Shown: positions 18,244 to 27,886 of the stretch, one piece after another | Position numbering within the stretch: the stretch's first letter is position 1 | Layout: each line of letters starts with the position of its first letter | NCBI RefSeq assembly: GCF_014651995.1 | Contig: NZ_BMXY01000005.1 | Span: 62,001-126,000, forward strand | From: Cognatilysobacter xinjiangensis | GTDB taxonomy: Bacteria > Pseudomonadota > Gammaproteobacteria > Xanthomonadales > Xanthomonadaceae | Reading direction: 5' to 3' | DNA length: 64,000 nucleotides | Translations under genes and position numbers: made by a program | Notes under the pieces: generated by a model | The model's database searches: none | The model's input: the letters and a program-made list of their open reading frames with translations, nothing else | What the model was told of the DNA's origin: nothing

Positions 18244-19419
18244 ATGTACCGGCAGGTTGAGTTCACCCGGCAATCGTTGTTCGACAAGGTCTGGTCCACT
18301 CCTGTACTGAAACTCGCAGCCGAAATCGGCGTGTCCGACGTGGCGGTCGCTAAGGCATGCCGGAAGGCCGGAATTCCCCTGCCGGGCCGTGGGCACTGGG
18401 CTATGCCTGAGAGCCGCCGCCCCAGGCAGCCTGCGTTGCCGGCCGCCGCAGCCGGGAACTCGGAATCGGTGTTCTTCAACGTGCTCGCTCCTGAGCACCG
18501 GCAAACGCTCGCACGGCCGGCCGCACTTGGCCCTGTCATTCGTGTGCCCGAGCATCTGTCGTCGCCACACAAGCTGGTCGCCGCAACACTCAAGGTGCTG
18601 AGACAGACCAAGCCAATGGACAATCGAGTCCATGTCTCGGGCACTACCGCTTTAGACGTGAGCATCAGCCCTGAGCAGACTGATCGGGCGATGCGACTGC
18701 TCGATACGCTGATCAAGGCGTCCGAATCGCAAGGCATGCGCTGGGCTGTCGGGGAGAAAGGCACTACCGTCGAGTGCGACGGCGAGCAGATCCGTGTCCG
18801 CTTGCACGAGACACTAAGCAAGCAACCGACCGAACCGCCGCCTCCGCGTAAGGCCAATGCTAGACAGCCCGACTACGGCAGCCTGTGGTATCCGCGCTAC
18901 GAGTGGGTATCCAAGGGCAGGCTGGGTTTCATGGTAGAGGACCATGTGGCCAATGGCGCGCGCCGTGTCTGGGCAAGCACAGCGAACGTGCCTCTCGACT
19001 TGAAGCTCCACGAAATCCTGGCTGGGCTCCCCTTAGTCGCAGCAGGTATCCGACTGCATCGAGAGGAGCGCGAGGCGTGGCGCCGCCAGTACGAAGTCGA
19101 GAAGGAACGAAAAAAGGAAATCGCTCGCAACGTAGAAATCGAGCGTCGTCGGCGCGTGCGCCTCGTTCACTCACTCGAGCAATGGGAGAGGTCCCGTCGA
19201 CTCAACGACTTCTGCGACGCTGCTGCCGGAGAGATCGCCCGGCGCGGCACCGAAGCCCGCGAACCGGCTGAGGAGTGGCTCGCTTGGGCACGAGCGCCAG
19301 CGAATTTGCTCAGTCCACTGGGCGACCGCTTGCTAGCAACGGCCGACCTCGATGTGAACCTCGACGATTGGTACTACAACGAGTACCAGCGGCGAGAGGA
19401 AAGCTGGTGGTCGACCTGA
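18244..19419 (+). CDS. Uncharacterised protein with N-terminal HTH-like domain
   Basis: A 391-residue protein. The N-terminus [47 protein letters not shown] (read in parts: [36 protein letters not shown]) looks like a resolvase-type helix-turn-helix and recurs in proteins of accessory islands. The middle is featureless. The C-terminal third has a charged coiled-coil-like stretch ([19 protein letters not shown]) and ends acidic. ATG 18244 follows GAGGAG at 18233-18238. It is the first gene inside attL. Function is unknown; DNA binding is inferred. Confidence 0.75.
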   Translation: MYRQVEFTRQSLFDKVWSTPVLKLAAEIGVSDVAVAKACRKAGIPLPGRGHWAMPESRRPRQPALPAAAAGNSESVFFNVLAPEHRQTLARPAALGPVIRVPEHLSSPHKLVAATLKVLRQTKPMDNRVHVSGTTALDVSISPEQTDRAMRLLDTLIKASESQGMRWAVGEKGTTVECDGEQIRVRLHETLSKQPTEPPPPRKANARQPDYGSLWYPRYEWVSKGRLGFMVEDHVANGARRVWASTANVPLDLKLHEILAGLPLVAAGIRLHREEREAWRRQYEVEKERKKEIARNVEIERRRRVRLVHSLEQWERSRRLNDFCDAAAGEIARRGTEAREPAEEWLAWARAPANLLSPLGDRLLATADLDVNLDDWYYNEYQRREESWWST

Positions 19420-19588
19420 CGGCGTCAGCAGGCGGGCGCCATTAATGACACGCGGGGCGCACCCTGCATTGAGTACAGCACGTGCCATGCTGGGTTCAAT
19501 GTTTGTCCCATTGAAGCACTCAAGCCCGTCAGACCGACACCTGTCGGATCGCACAGACGTTCCCACCAATGTCCCGAAGCTTGGATCT

Positions 19589-20461
19589 ATGTCGAAATTT
19601 GAGAAGGCGAACCATCATTACGTACCACAACACTGGCAACGCAACTTCAGAGGCGCAAACGGTCACCTCTTTGGCAGATTGCGCAACGGAGAAATCAAAG
19701 TTGTGTCGTCACGTACGATCATGCAAGAGGATTATCTCTACACGGTTTTTGATGAAAAGTGGAACCCGTCGGACTCGTTGGAGGACGCACTGTCCGTGGT
19801 AGAAGCTCGTGATGCGAAGCTCCTCCAGCGGCTGCATAACCCGGGCTATGTGAGCACAGCAGACGACAGGAATCACCTTTGCGCACTCCTGGCCCTGCAG
19901 GCGACTCGACACCCTGACATTCTGAACCGCGGGGCGAAGCGCAGCCGCGAACTTGGGGAAGTGCTCGCCAACTCGCATAGTTACTCGCTGGACGAGTTTA
20001 CGGCGCGAATGGCGAGCTTTGCGGTCAGCGAGGCCGATGCGCACGACTGCTACATCGTTCTCCGCTCACGTCCCAGGGAACAACTGATCGCGGAACTCAC
20101 CGAACTAACCGACCTGTCACCACAGGCCTATCAGCTTCCGCCACAGGATGCACTTCGAGCAAAGCCGCTTGTCGAGGCGCAACTAAAAAGTATGGAGCTG
20201 TGGCTGCTTGATGCGCCAGGCACGGAGGCCTTCGTGCTAGGCGACACGCCCATACCACAGTCGGATCTGCACCAAGGCTTCTCAGTACCGCTATCGCGAT
20301 CCCTCGCTGTCCTTGCGCGACCGACTCAGTCCATACAGCCGCTGTTGTCTAGAAGAAGTGCCACTGCATCCGAGATCGCGGAAATTAACCAAACGCAAGC
20401 CGACAACGCGTTGCACGTCGTGATCGGGCCTTCGGCCGCGCTGTTGAACGCGATACCTTAG
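19589..20461 (+). CDS. DUF4238 domain protein
   Basis: A 290-residue protein beginning with the DUF4238 signature NHHYVPQHWQRNF, followed by a second box LFGRLRNGEIKVVSSRTIMQEDYLY. The family is widespread in bacteria and of unknown biochemical function; it is frequent near defence genes. The ATG at 19589 is chosen because the domain starts eight residues later; the upstream open frame has no ribosome binding site. It has no membrane segment. Its neighbours run in the same direction but with gaps of about 80-170 bp, so a shared operon is uncertain. Confidence 0.75.
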   Translation: MSKFEKANHHYVPQHWQRNFRGANGHLFGRLRNGEIKVVSSRTIMQEDYLYTVFDEKWNPSDSLEDALSVVEARDAKLLQRLHNPGYVSTADDRNHLCALLALQATRHPDILNRGAKRSRELGEVLANSHSYSLDEFTARMASFAVSEADAHDCYIVLRSRPREQLIAELTELTDLSPQAYQLPPQDALRAKPLVEAQLKSMELWLLDAPGTEAFVLGDTPIPQSDLHQGFSVPLSRSLAVLARPTQSIQPLLSRRSATASEIAEINQTQADNALHVVIGPSAALLNAIP

Positions 20462-20541
20462 TACAACAAGAGGCCGCCGCGTCCGGCCCTTTTATGCGGA
20501 TGATCTACTGTGGCGCCCGTCAATAGCGAGACGACCAGGAC

Positions 20542-21462
20542 ATGAGTGTCGCCGTCATCGAATGCTTTTGCATGTGGTCCGATCTATTGGGCTTTGGTGA
20601 TCCGTTTCAAGAAGCCAATTGGACCTTTAGCGATGAGCGAGCGTTGGAGAACATTGAGCGCCTACGCGATCTCTCCAATTGCCTTTACACCTCAGCTGCT
20701 CCCCTGCGAGAAGTGGCGTTAGTCCTTAACGATGGTCTAGCACGGATTTACGACGTTCAGGGTAATGCCGAGGACGCTCAAATGTTTTTGTGGTGGGTGC
20801 ATTCCATTCTTACGAACCACTGGCAGGTTAATGCTATTGATCGGGAGAGAGGTCGGCCCGGGCTACGCTCATTACTTACGTTTGGGGAACGCGTTGCAAC
20901 TTGGAAAGGAGCGACAACCCTTCATGAAATGATGCAATTTGGTGGGCCAAAGCCGCGACTCGAGAATCGGACGTGTATATATTCGCCGGATGAGTTTCAG
21001 CTCAATCTTGCCTTCTCCAAGGCTTACACAATCGAAAGCATCGGGTCGAAAGGCGGCCTCACTGGTCCAGCTTTATTCATTGACGAGACGGCGCTCCAAG
21101 CGGTTACGCGGGTATTGACCGACCGCCCAATAAATTCGGCGACGGTTTCGCATGCGCCTAAAGTGAGCTCGTGCCCCGACCCGCCTCTCGGCGACACTGC
21201 GGTTACGTTCCAGATCGTGCGTAAGACGATAGGGAACGTGTCACTGTTTGAGGTATACCGCGCCAAGTCAGGAGTTCCAGAGCCTGAGGCTTTGCTGGCG
21301 CTCGAGCTTGATAGCAGCCCTATCCACATCAACAAGCGCGGTATCGTGACAGATGTATGGAAGGTACGTCGCTACCAACCTATCGACGAGCCGAGACCGT
21401 TCTATTTCGACTTTAACGACTATAGATTCGCTAAATCAAATCATGTGTCGGACGTTACATAG
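20542..21462 (+). CDS. Hypothetical protein
   Basis: A 306-residue soluble protein that I do not recognise. It starts with IECFCMWSDLLGFGDPF. The S/F-D-x-L-G-F pattern resembles the first metal-binding Asp strand of nucleotidyl cyclase-like domains, but no second Asp motif could be placed, so this is only a hint. ATG 20542 is preceded by AGGA at 20536-20539, which is close. The gene is AT-richer than the flanks. It lies between the DUF4238 and DUF3578/DUF3883 genes on the same strand. Confidence 0.7.
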   Translation: MSVAVIECFCMWSDLLGFGDPFQEANWTFSDERALENIERLRDLSNCLYTSAAPLREVALVLNDGLARIYDVQGNAEDAQMFLWWVHSILTNHWQVNAIDRERGRPGLRSLLTFGERVATWKGATTLHEMMQFGGPKPRLENRTCIYSPDEFQLNLAFSKAYTIESIGSKGGLTGPALFIDETALQAVTRVLTDRPINSATVSHAPKVSSCPDPPLGDTAVTFQIVRKTIGNVSLFEVYRAKSGVPEPEALLALELDSSPIHINKRGIVTDVWKVRRYQPIDEPRPFYFDFNDYRFAKSNHVSDVT

Positions 21463-21743
21463 AGCTACAGGTCTACCACGGAGGATGCCGCAGGGTACGC
21501 GTAGATAGAGCGGATGCTTCTAAGGAAGCGCCCCGACACGAGCACGCGTCATGCCAGGGCCAGACCTTTTCGCGACTCACTTACCTCACAGATGTGGCAT
21601 GCATGGGAAGAACTCTGTGCCAGTGCGTAGAGCAGGAGGCACCGGCGCCAACCTGAGGTACCAAGCCACGCGTTCGCGCGGGAGCCCGATTGTAGGCGCA
21701 TCCTATATCTTCCTGATGTATATCAGACAAGCCGGAGATTCAA

Positions 21744-22838
21744 TTGAAAACATATATCAAGCGAATCTGTGAGCTTCAGCCAAGATATTCGTCATCGAAT
21801 ACGCCTGAGATGCAGGAGCGCGGCAACCTCATACGATCTCGTCTGACGCAAGAGGTTCGCGATCGACTCCCCACCTTACGTCAAGCTTTCGACCCCGTCT
21901 TTGATGATCTCGCCGTAGAGGGTTCCGATGGCATAGGTAGAAAGACCGAGGCACCATGGGTTCGGCTCTATTCGAACGCCATGTCGCCGACAGCGCGTGC
22001 CGGCTTCTATATCGTCCTGCATTTTGCTGCTGACGGGTCGGCATTCTTCGTGACGGTCGGCTGTGGCAGCACGATCTGGAGCGGTGGTGACCTACGCCCA
22101 ATATCTGATGAAGAGTTGAAGGCGAAGACATCATGGGCGCGGTCGGTAGTCGAACAGCGCTGGGGGAGCCTGGCGCCCTTTACGGACACTATTGCCCTTG
22201 GTGCGCGCGCATCGCTCCCTCGGACATTTGAGAAGGCCACAGCCTTCGCCCAACGCATCCCAGTCGAAGACGTTGACGGCACCGACCTAAACGCCGTTCT
22301 TTTTGCTTGCGGGCAGCGGCTTTCGGAGATCTACCTCGCGCAGCTCGACCAGAAAGACGTCTCGCCAGGAGATCGAGACGCTCTTGAGCTCGCCACCGTG
22401 GTGCAGCCCTTGCGTCGTCGCACGCGCGCACAAGGCTACGGGCTTACTGCTCCTGAGAGAAAAGCAGTCGAACTACGAGCGATGCTCTTGGCTACTGAGT
22501 TTCTCGAGTCGCAGGGTTTTACGTGCCACGACAAATCTGCGGCTGAGTCGTATGACATCCTCGCGCAGCGAACTGGGGAGTTCCTCAAAATCGAAGTGAA
22601 GGGGACCACTAGCGATTTATGCGATTCAATCCTGATGACTCAGAACGAAGTCAATTTGCATAATAGAGAGAAAGGTAGAACCGGCCTCGTGATTGTTTCT
22701 CGGATCAAGCTGGACCGGGACTCGGAGCCTCCCGTTGCCTCAGGCGGAGTGCTTGAGGCGATCCTCCGCTGGGATATTGACCAATGGAAACTTGAGCCCG
22801 TTGCTTTCCAGGTTCGCCGCCTGCCGCCGCCGGGATAG
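21744..22838 (+). CDS. DUF3578 (MrcB-like N) and DUF3883 protein, putative modification-dependent nuclease
   Basis: A 364-residue protein with two parts. Residues of about 60-160 (APWVRLYSNAMSPTARAGFYIVLHF, cited as two pieces APWVRLYSN and GFYIVLHFAADGSAFF) match the DUF3578 domain found N-terminal in MrcB-type proteins. Residues of about 240-345 match DUF3883: ERKAVELRAMLLATEFLESQGF, then YDILA and LKIEVKGTT, which give a D...ExK nuclease-like core. The start is TTG 21744, supported by GGAG at 21734-21737, 6 bases upstream. Restriction of modified DNA is inferred. The spacer 21463-21743 holds nothing I can support. Confidence 0.8.
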   Translation: MKTYIKRICELQPRYSSSNTPEMQERGNLIRSRLTQEVRDRLPTLRQAFDPVFDDLAVEGSDGIGRKTEAPWVRLYSNAMSPTARAGFYIVLHFAADGSAFFVTVGCGSTIWSGGDLRPISDEELKAKTSWARSVVEQRWGSLAPFTDTIALGARASLPRTFEKATAFAQRIPVEDVDGTDLNAVLFACGQRLSEIYLAQLDQKDVSPGDRDALELATVVQPLRRRTRAQGYGLTAPERKAVELRAMLLATEFLESQGFTCHDKSAAESYDILAQRTGEFLKIEVKGTTSDLCDSILMTQNEVNLHNREKGRTGLVIVSRIKLDRDSEPPVASGGVLEAILRWDIDQWKLEPVAFQVRRLPPPG

Positions 22839-23369
22839 GTAGGCGTTGCTCTCCGACGCTTGTTACTGCTGGCTGTGTGCGGGAGGTGCAACTCGGCCGA
22901 GCAGCATTGGCAGACCTTGATGCTGATACTGCACGCCGGCGCTGCCGGACAGCAGGCCGTCGATGCGACATAGCGCTTCACTTAGTCCCGCTCATCGATG
23001 GCAGGTGTAAGGCACACAATGAGATGTGCTCGGCACGTTTAGCACCGTTCTCATTTTCCCTAACTTCTGGTGCGTCCGGCCTTGCACACGGCAACCTTCT
23101 ATGCCACGTCGCCGACTAGCGATGGAAACGAAGCAGGCTGGCGAGATGACGACCTCACGGCCTTTCTGATCTACAAAGGACCACAGAAACGCAGATCGCA
23201 TAGTTGCGAGTCACCAAGGCCATTCGCGCACCGCCTAAGTCGCATGGCATGGGCTTATTCACTACGATCGTCGCGACTACTCAATGAATAATGCAAAGCT
23301 ATGGAGCGCCTGTCCGCAATGCTGATCTCGACGGCGCAGGGCGGCTAGAAGGACGACCTCATCGCCTGA
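22839..23369. other. Intergenic stretch, no gene supported
   Basis: This 531-bp gap lies between two convergent genes (the DUF3883 protein and the methyltransferase). Short open frames exist on both strands but none has a ribosome binding site, a recognisable domain or convincing codon use. It may be a decayed gene. Confidence 0.5.
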
Positions 23370-24503
23370 CTAGTCGGGAGTTACAGCCTCGCGATCGACG
23401 ACCACCCCTGGTTCGGCGCGACGTTCAGCCACCGCGGTTGCGTGCGCGATGAGGCTGCGGCCGATTACCTCACCCAATCTGGGTGGGACGGCATTTCCTA
23501 TCAGCCGACCGACCGTCGTAAATTTTACACGCTCCCCCGGCCTAACAAACTTGTACCGCTTCGGAAAGGTCTGAAGTATTGCCGCCTCTCGCAAGCTGAT
23601 CGCTCTGTCCTGCTGAGGATGCCCGAATCGCCCGTTCCCAAACCCGTGGCACAAGGTGGTCATCGTCGGCGCGGGTCGGTCCCACTCCATGCGCCCGTAC
23701 ACGGCACCGTAGCCGGCACCAGACTCTCGGCGGTGGCACGCTGCTCGCAGTGCTGGAGGCCACTCCCTCCAACTACCCCCTGGGCTCGACGCGCGGATAC
23801 GCCTGAGGTTCAGCGCGGACATGCCGGCTGCTGCGTGGATGGGGTCATGCGGATCTGCGGAGCCTTGGACTAACGGCGGCATGCGTCCGATCGCGGACCA
23901 CACGGTCGCCCGTCGGTAGCCAAGCTCCACTGGGAGTAAAAGAGAAATGGGCCCGAGCCGGGACGCTATTAATACAAAGCGGCGTCGCTGCTGCGGAACG
24001 CCGTACTCGGCACAATCGACTACACCGTGCCACGTAGAGTAGCCCTTCAATCCGTCGAGAAAACTCATGAAGACGTCGTCCCCTGCAAGCTGCGGGACGT
24101 TTTCCATCGTGATCAAGTCGGGCTGAGCTTCGGCTACTAGCCGTCCGAACTCCAACAGCATTCCCCAGTCTCGATTAGACCGGCGGTCACGCGCTTGGCT
24201 GTAGGTGGAAAACGGTTGGCATGGTGCACACCCTGCCAGAAGGCTGACATCAGCTCCGCGCCATAGAGATGCGAGGTCCCGCCCGCTAAGCGCCCTGACG
24301 TCCTGTTCGAGGAACCGCCCCGGATTGTTAGCCGTGTACGGATAAGCGCACTCAGGGTCTAAGTCGACCCCCGCACGCACATCAACGCCTGCTTTGACCA
24401 ATCCGTAAGTAAGCCCCCCGGCGCCGCAAAAGAGATCAACGCCGGCGATCCGAGGCGTACCGCCTCGCCCAGCTGCTTGACCACACTTGCGCTCAACTTC
24501 CAT
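23370..24503 (-). CDS. dcm: DNA (cytosine-5-)-methyltransferase
   Basis: A 377-residue C5-cytosine methylase. Motif I is VDLFCGAGGLTYGL near residue 23; motif IV GCAPCQPFSTYSQ near 90 contains the catalytic Cys. Motif VI is ITMENVPQL, motif VIII QQRRRFVL, motif IX RRPAP-like (WDRPAPTMTT) and motif X GNAVPPRLGEVIG. The target recognition region between VIII and IX is about 80 residues, so it is a single-specificity enzyme. It is divergent from the NERD-helicase, with starts only about 50 bp apart. It could protect host DNA for the neighbouring DISARM-like genes, as DrmMII does in class 2 DISARM; a Vsr gene lies on the far side of those genes. Confidence 0.93.
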   Translation of the reverse strand: MEVERKCGQAAGRGGTPRIAGVDLFCGAGGLTYGLVKAGVDVRAGVDLDPECAYPYTANNPGRFLEQDVRALSGRDLASLWRGADVSLLAGCAPCQPFSTYSQARDRRSNRDWGMLLEFGRLVAEAQPDLITMENVPQLAGDDVFMSFLDGLKGYSTWHGVVDCAEYGVPQQRRRFVLIASRLGPISLLLPVELGYRRATVWSAIGRMPPLVQGSADPHDPIHAAAGMSALNLRRIRASSPGGSWREWPPALRAACHRRESGAGYGAVYGRMEWDRPAPTMTTLCHGFGNGRFGHPQQDRAISLREAAILQTFPKRYKFVRPGERVKFTTVGRLIGNAVPPRLGEVIGRSLIAHATAVAERRAEPGVVVDREAVTPD

Positions 24504-24551
24504 GCCAGGAAGGCTACCCTAAAGGCGTACGAAACTCGAGGTCTGACCACC

Positions 24552-26189
24552 GTGGCGACGCTGTACCGGCTTGATGAAAACGCAGATGGACCACCGGAAT
24601 CCGAGCTCACGGTGCTCGGTCAGATGGAACGCCTTAGCTCGGACTGGCACGTCTTCCACTCTGTTCGGTGGCAGTCCCTGCGCTCGGGACGGCAAGGCGA
24701 CGGCGAGGCCGATTTTGTAGTCGTCAACAGACACCTCGGGGTCCTTGTCCTTGAGGTAAAGGGTGGCGGTATTTCCGTTGTCGACGGGCAGTGGAGCTCC
24801 CGTGACCGAGGCGGTCGCAGCCATCGCATCAAGAACCCCTACGCGCAGGCTTCGGATTCGAAGTATGCGTTACTGCGCTTTCTCACGGCAACGACGCCAA
24901 CGCTGTCGCACGTTCGCGTAGCGCACGGGGTGGTCTTCCCAGACGTAAACGCTGCCGACAATCTCGGAATTGCGGCAACGCGTGAAATAACGCTTTTCGC
25001 AGAGGATCTAGACCGCCTTGAGCAGTCGCTGATCCAGGTCTTTTCCCACTGGGGACCACCTAAGCCGTTTTCTTCGAGCGACCTGTCGCGACTGATTACA
25101 CTGCTGGCCCCGACCGTCACCGTAGAGAGAACGTTGGACGTGGCCATCCGCCGCTCGGAGGCGGAGATCATTCGCTTGACTGAAGATCAACAGCGGGTGT
25201 TCGATCGGCTGCGTGGCATCCCTCGACTGATTATTTCGGGCGGTCCCGGGACCGGAAAGACTCTCCTTGCCGTGCAGCGCGCTCGCCATCTAGCAACACA
25301 AGGGGGCAAGGTTCGATTCGTTTGCTACAACGAACTGCTGTCGCGCAGGCTGAAAAAGCAGCTCCAAGGTGACACGAACATCGAAGTTGCCACCTTCCAC
25401 AGCCTCTGTATCCGCACGTTGAAGGCGGCAGGAGTGGACGTACCTCGAAATCCGACGTCGTCCTGGTGGGAATCAGATGGCCCTCAAGCAATGCGGCTTG
25501 CGACTCAACAGTCAGCCGAGCGCGTTGACGCCCTGATCGTCGACGAAGGTCAAGATTTCTCGCCAGTCTGGTTCTCCGCCCTCATGGCCGGCCTTGCGGA
25601 CAGGCAGCATGGATTGATGTACGTCTTCGCCGACGACCGCCAGGAGCTCTGGAGTCGGAGCTGGCGAGACGGACTTCCTCACTTCGGGGAGTTCAGCCTT
25701 TGGGAAAATTGCCGCAACACTGCCGAGATCGCGACATGCGTCAATGCGGTCTATAAGGACGCACCGGCAGAAACCGGCGCTCAAGGGGCGCCCGTGGTTG
25801 TAGTGCGCTACGGGGTAGACGACGACCTTGTCTCCACCGTATTAGCGCTAGGCGCGCGGCTGGTTGAAGACCACAACCTTCGGCCCTCCGAACTAACAGT
25901 TCTCACTGACGACGTCGCATTAGCCGCACGTCTGACAAGTGCCTACATCCTTGACACTCCGATAGTCAGTTTTGGCGGGAACGGCATTACATGCGAAACC
26001 GTATCCCGCTTTAAGGGCCTTGAATCCGCAGCAGTGCTACTTGCTCTCGGGCGCGGCACTGCAACCGCTAGCCAGCGACTTGCCAGCGCTTACATCGGTC
26101 TCAGCAGAGCTCGCGCCGCAGCTATTGTCGTCATTCCCGAAGAACACCCAGCGGCGCTAAGCATCTACTCCGCGGCTCAACGCAGGTAG
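24552..26189 (+). CDS. NERD-domain SF1 helicase (UvrD-like)
   Basis: A protein of about 545 residues. The first 150 carry a NERD (nuclease-related) domain: GEADFVVVNRHLGVLVLEVKGG gives the D...ExK core (split: GEADFVVV and VLEVKGG). A UvrD-type helicase follows, with Walker A SGGPGTGKTLLA near residue 230, DALIVDEGQDFSP near 330, and the C-terminal VSRFKGLESAAVLLAL and SAYIGLSRARAAAIVV motifs. GTG 24552 is taken as the start (GAGG at 24538-24541); an ATG 24477 would overlap the methyltransferase start. The 3' end overlaps the end of the DrmB-like gene on the other strand by 13 bp. It probably acts on foreign DNA. Confidence 0.85.
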   Translation: MATLYRLDENADGPPESELTVLGQMERLSSDWHVFHSVRWQSLRSGRQGDGEADFVVVNRHLGVLVLEVKGGGISVVDGQWSSRDRGGRSHRIKNPYAQASDSKYALLRFLTATTPTLSHVRVAHGVVFPDVNAADNLGIAATREITLFAEDLDRLEQSLIQVFSHWGPPKPFSSSDLSRLITLLAPTVTVERTLDVAIRRSEAEIIRLTEDQQRVFDRLRGIPRLIISGGPGTGKTLLAVQRARHLATQGGKVRFVCYNELLSRRLKKQLQGDTNIEVATFHSLCIRTLKAAGVDVPRNPTSSWWESDGPQAMRLATQQSAERVDALIVDEGQDFSPVWFSALMAGLADRQHGLMYVFADDRQELWSRSWRDGLPHFGEFSLWENCRNTAEIATCVNAVYKDAPAETGAQGAPVVVVRYGVDDDLVSTVLALGARLVEDHNLRPSELTVLTDDVALAARLTSAYILDTPIVSFGGNGITCETVSRFKGLESAAVLLALGRGTATASQRLASAYIGLSRARAAAIVVIPEEHPAALSIYSAAQRR

Positions 26190-27886
26190 CCTGCTGGCCC
26201 GAATAGCGTCGCCCGGGATAAATGCTGATTAAAAAACCGGCAGGATGGCTCGCCGATGTGGAGACAGGCCGTGCATGCGCCCCCGCCTCGCTCGCAGCCG
26301 GGATCTAACGCACACCTGTGCTCATCAAACACCATAGCCCTCAGGAACGTGTCTAGGTCTGACTCAAACACCGCCTGCAACCCGCCTAGGACGAAGTCGC
26401 CTTTCGCTGCAGCATAGATGTAGAACGACAAGTGCGGTGTCACCAGAAGCTCAGCAAGCGCATTTCGCTCGATCCCCGCGTGGACCGCCATGATTCGGAT
26501 GGCGCGGTGGGACAGTGAGTGCACAAGCTGAAGGAGCGCACGTCCAGCATCGTTTCCTTCCGTAGTCCAACTGGGTACCTGGCAGCTCCTCAGCAGCAAT
26601 AGCCTCGCGTCGCGTGCTGTACCTGGCTCCGGATCATCGACCATCCCGACATCGCGTAGCCACCGCCATACTCGAAGTGGAGACAGTCGAAACAACATCG
26701 CTTCCGTCTCTGCCACTTCTCCGTATACGAAGTAGGTGCCGTCGCGGTCGCGGAATGGACGCAACGACGATTCTCCTGGCCCCGTCGGCCCCCTGGTGAA
26801 CCCGTAGTGCCCCACCATCACGGGGAATTTGTCGAAGAGTTCCACTGACTCCATTCCCGAGTCTCGAAGCGCCCGGGGATAGTAGTCGTGGTATCTGACG
26901 CCCGCTTCCGAGAGCGCGTCTACGGAGGACTGCAGATCCCCAATAGTGATGCGTGATTCTGCTGCAGCCATGGCCATAAGAACGGCGTCGCGCTCGGCTG
27001 CTTCTTTCTGTACCTGATCAATATCGAGGGCTGTCGGCGCCCCTCGCAGAGCACCGGCCTCGACCGCCTGCCTCACGGTCTGTTCGATTAGCGCATCCGG
27101 GAGCCCGCTAGCCTTGAGCTGTTGTCGTAGGGACTCGGATGTAGCACCTACTTCTGATGCGCTGCGCTCTTGCATCCCATCAAGCACCCATTCGACGGCT
27201 CGGGCCGGTCCCCCGGCAGCCGTGAGCTGCTCAATCCGGTGGGTTGTTGGAGGGTTGACCATGACGATACTGCGGGGCGTATACACGCTGGCAGCGCGGT
27301 GCACGTTGTAGCGCATCGACCCGTCGCCGCATTCGCAAGGGATGTTGTTTGATAAACCGTGGCGCAGCGTTACGTTGCACTCAGGGCAATAGAAACGGAT
27401 GTCGCGGGCCGATGCCGTTCCCGGGTAATGGATAGAGACTTGGTTGTGCACTTTGCAGTACGGCACAGCCGGCTCTCGGATCCGGCCGCACTCGTGATAC
27501 CCCACAAACGGCAGCTGCGCCCTCCCCCCGGTCGCCCCGCATTTGCATTTTCCCTGCTTCTGTCGATGTAGCCGCCTGCATCCGGAACGGCGACACATCC
27601 AAATGGCGGGAAATGGCTTCAGAGTTACGCCACGGTCGCGATTCAGGCGGCGAAGCTCAACGGGAAGGCTGGCGCGCAAGTGTCCGGCGAAACCACTGTC
27701 CCGCTGAGCGTCTGTCCAGGGCGCCACTGCACGGAGGAGCTCATGCCTAAGCGCCTTGATGTCAACGGCATGTTCCTTCGGCGGATCGTTCCAGTAAGCG
27801 ACCTTCCAGACCCCGCCTTTCGCGTCGACGGTTTGCTCCGGAAGAAATCCGAATTGAATCTGAGAAGCGCTGCGTTCGTCCTTCAC
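26177..27886 (-). CDS. DrmB-like protein with C-terminal DUF1998
   Basis: A 569-residue protein. Several Cys pairs in the N-terminal half (CRRSGCRRLHRQKQGKCKC, YCPECN, CECGDG) suggest zinc sites. The C-terminal 130 residues match DUF1998 as in DISARM DrmB: LLQLVHSLSHRAIRIMAVHAG, then FVLGGLQAVF, then CALDPGC with ACTACLHIGEPSCRFFNQHLSR. In DISARM, DrmA and DrmB form the core complex that blocks incoming DNA. GTG 27886 overlaps the stop of the DrmA-like gene (GTGA), so the two are coupled. It converges with and slightly overlaps the NERD-helicase. Confidence 0.88.
   Translation of the reverse strand: MKDERSASQIQFGFLPEQTVDAKGGVWKVAYWNDPPKEHAVDIKALRHELLRAVAPWTDAQRDSGFAGHLRASLPVELRRLNRDRGVTLKPFPAIWMCRRSGCRRLHRQKQGKCKCGATGGRAQLPFVGYHECGRIREPAVPYCKVHNQVSIHYPGTASARDIRFYCPECNVTLRHGLSNNIPCECGDGSMRYNVHRAASVYTPRSIVMVNPPTTHRIEQLTAAGGPARAVEWVLDGMQERSASEVGATSESLRQQLKASGLPDALIEQTVRQAVEAGALRGAPTALDIDQVQKEAAERDAVLMAMAAAESRITIGDLQSSVDALSEAGVRYHDYYPRALRDSGMESVELFDKFPVMVGHYGFTRGPTGPGESSLRPFRDRDGTYFVYGEVAETEAMLFRLSPLRVWRWLRDVGMVDDPEPGTARDARLLLLRSCQVPSWTTEGNDAGRALLQLVHSLSHRAIRIMAVHAGIERNALAELLVTPHLSFYIYAAAKGDFVLGGLQAVFESDLDTFLRAMVFDEHRCALDPGCERGGGACTACLHIGEPSCRFFNQHLSRATLFGPAGYLR

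Noticed and set aside
22877-23119. Short plus-strand frame in the gap before the methyltransferase
   Set aside because: No recognisable features or start signal.
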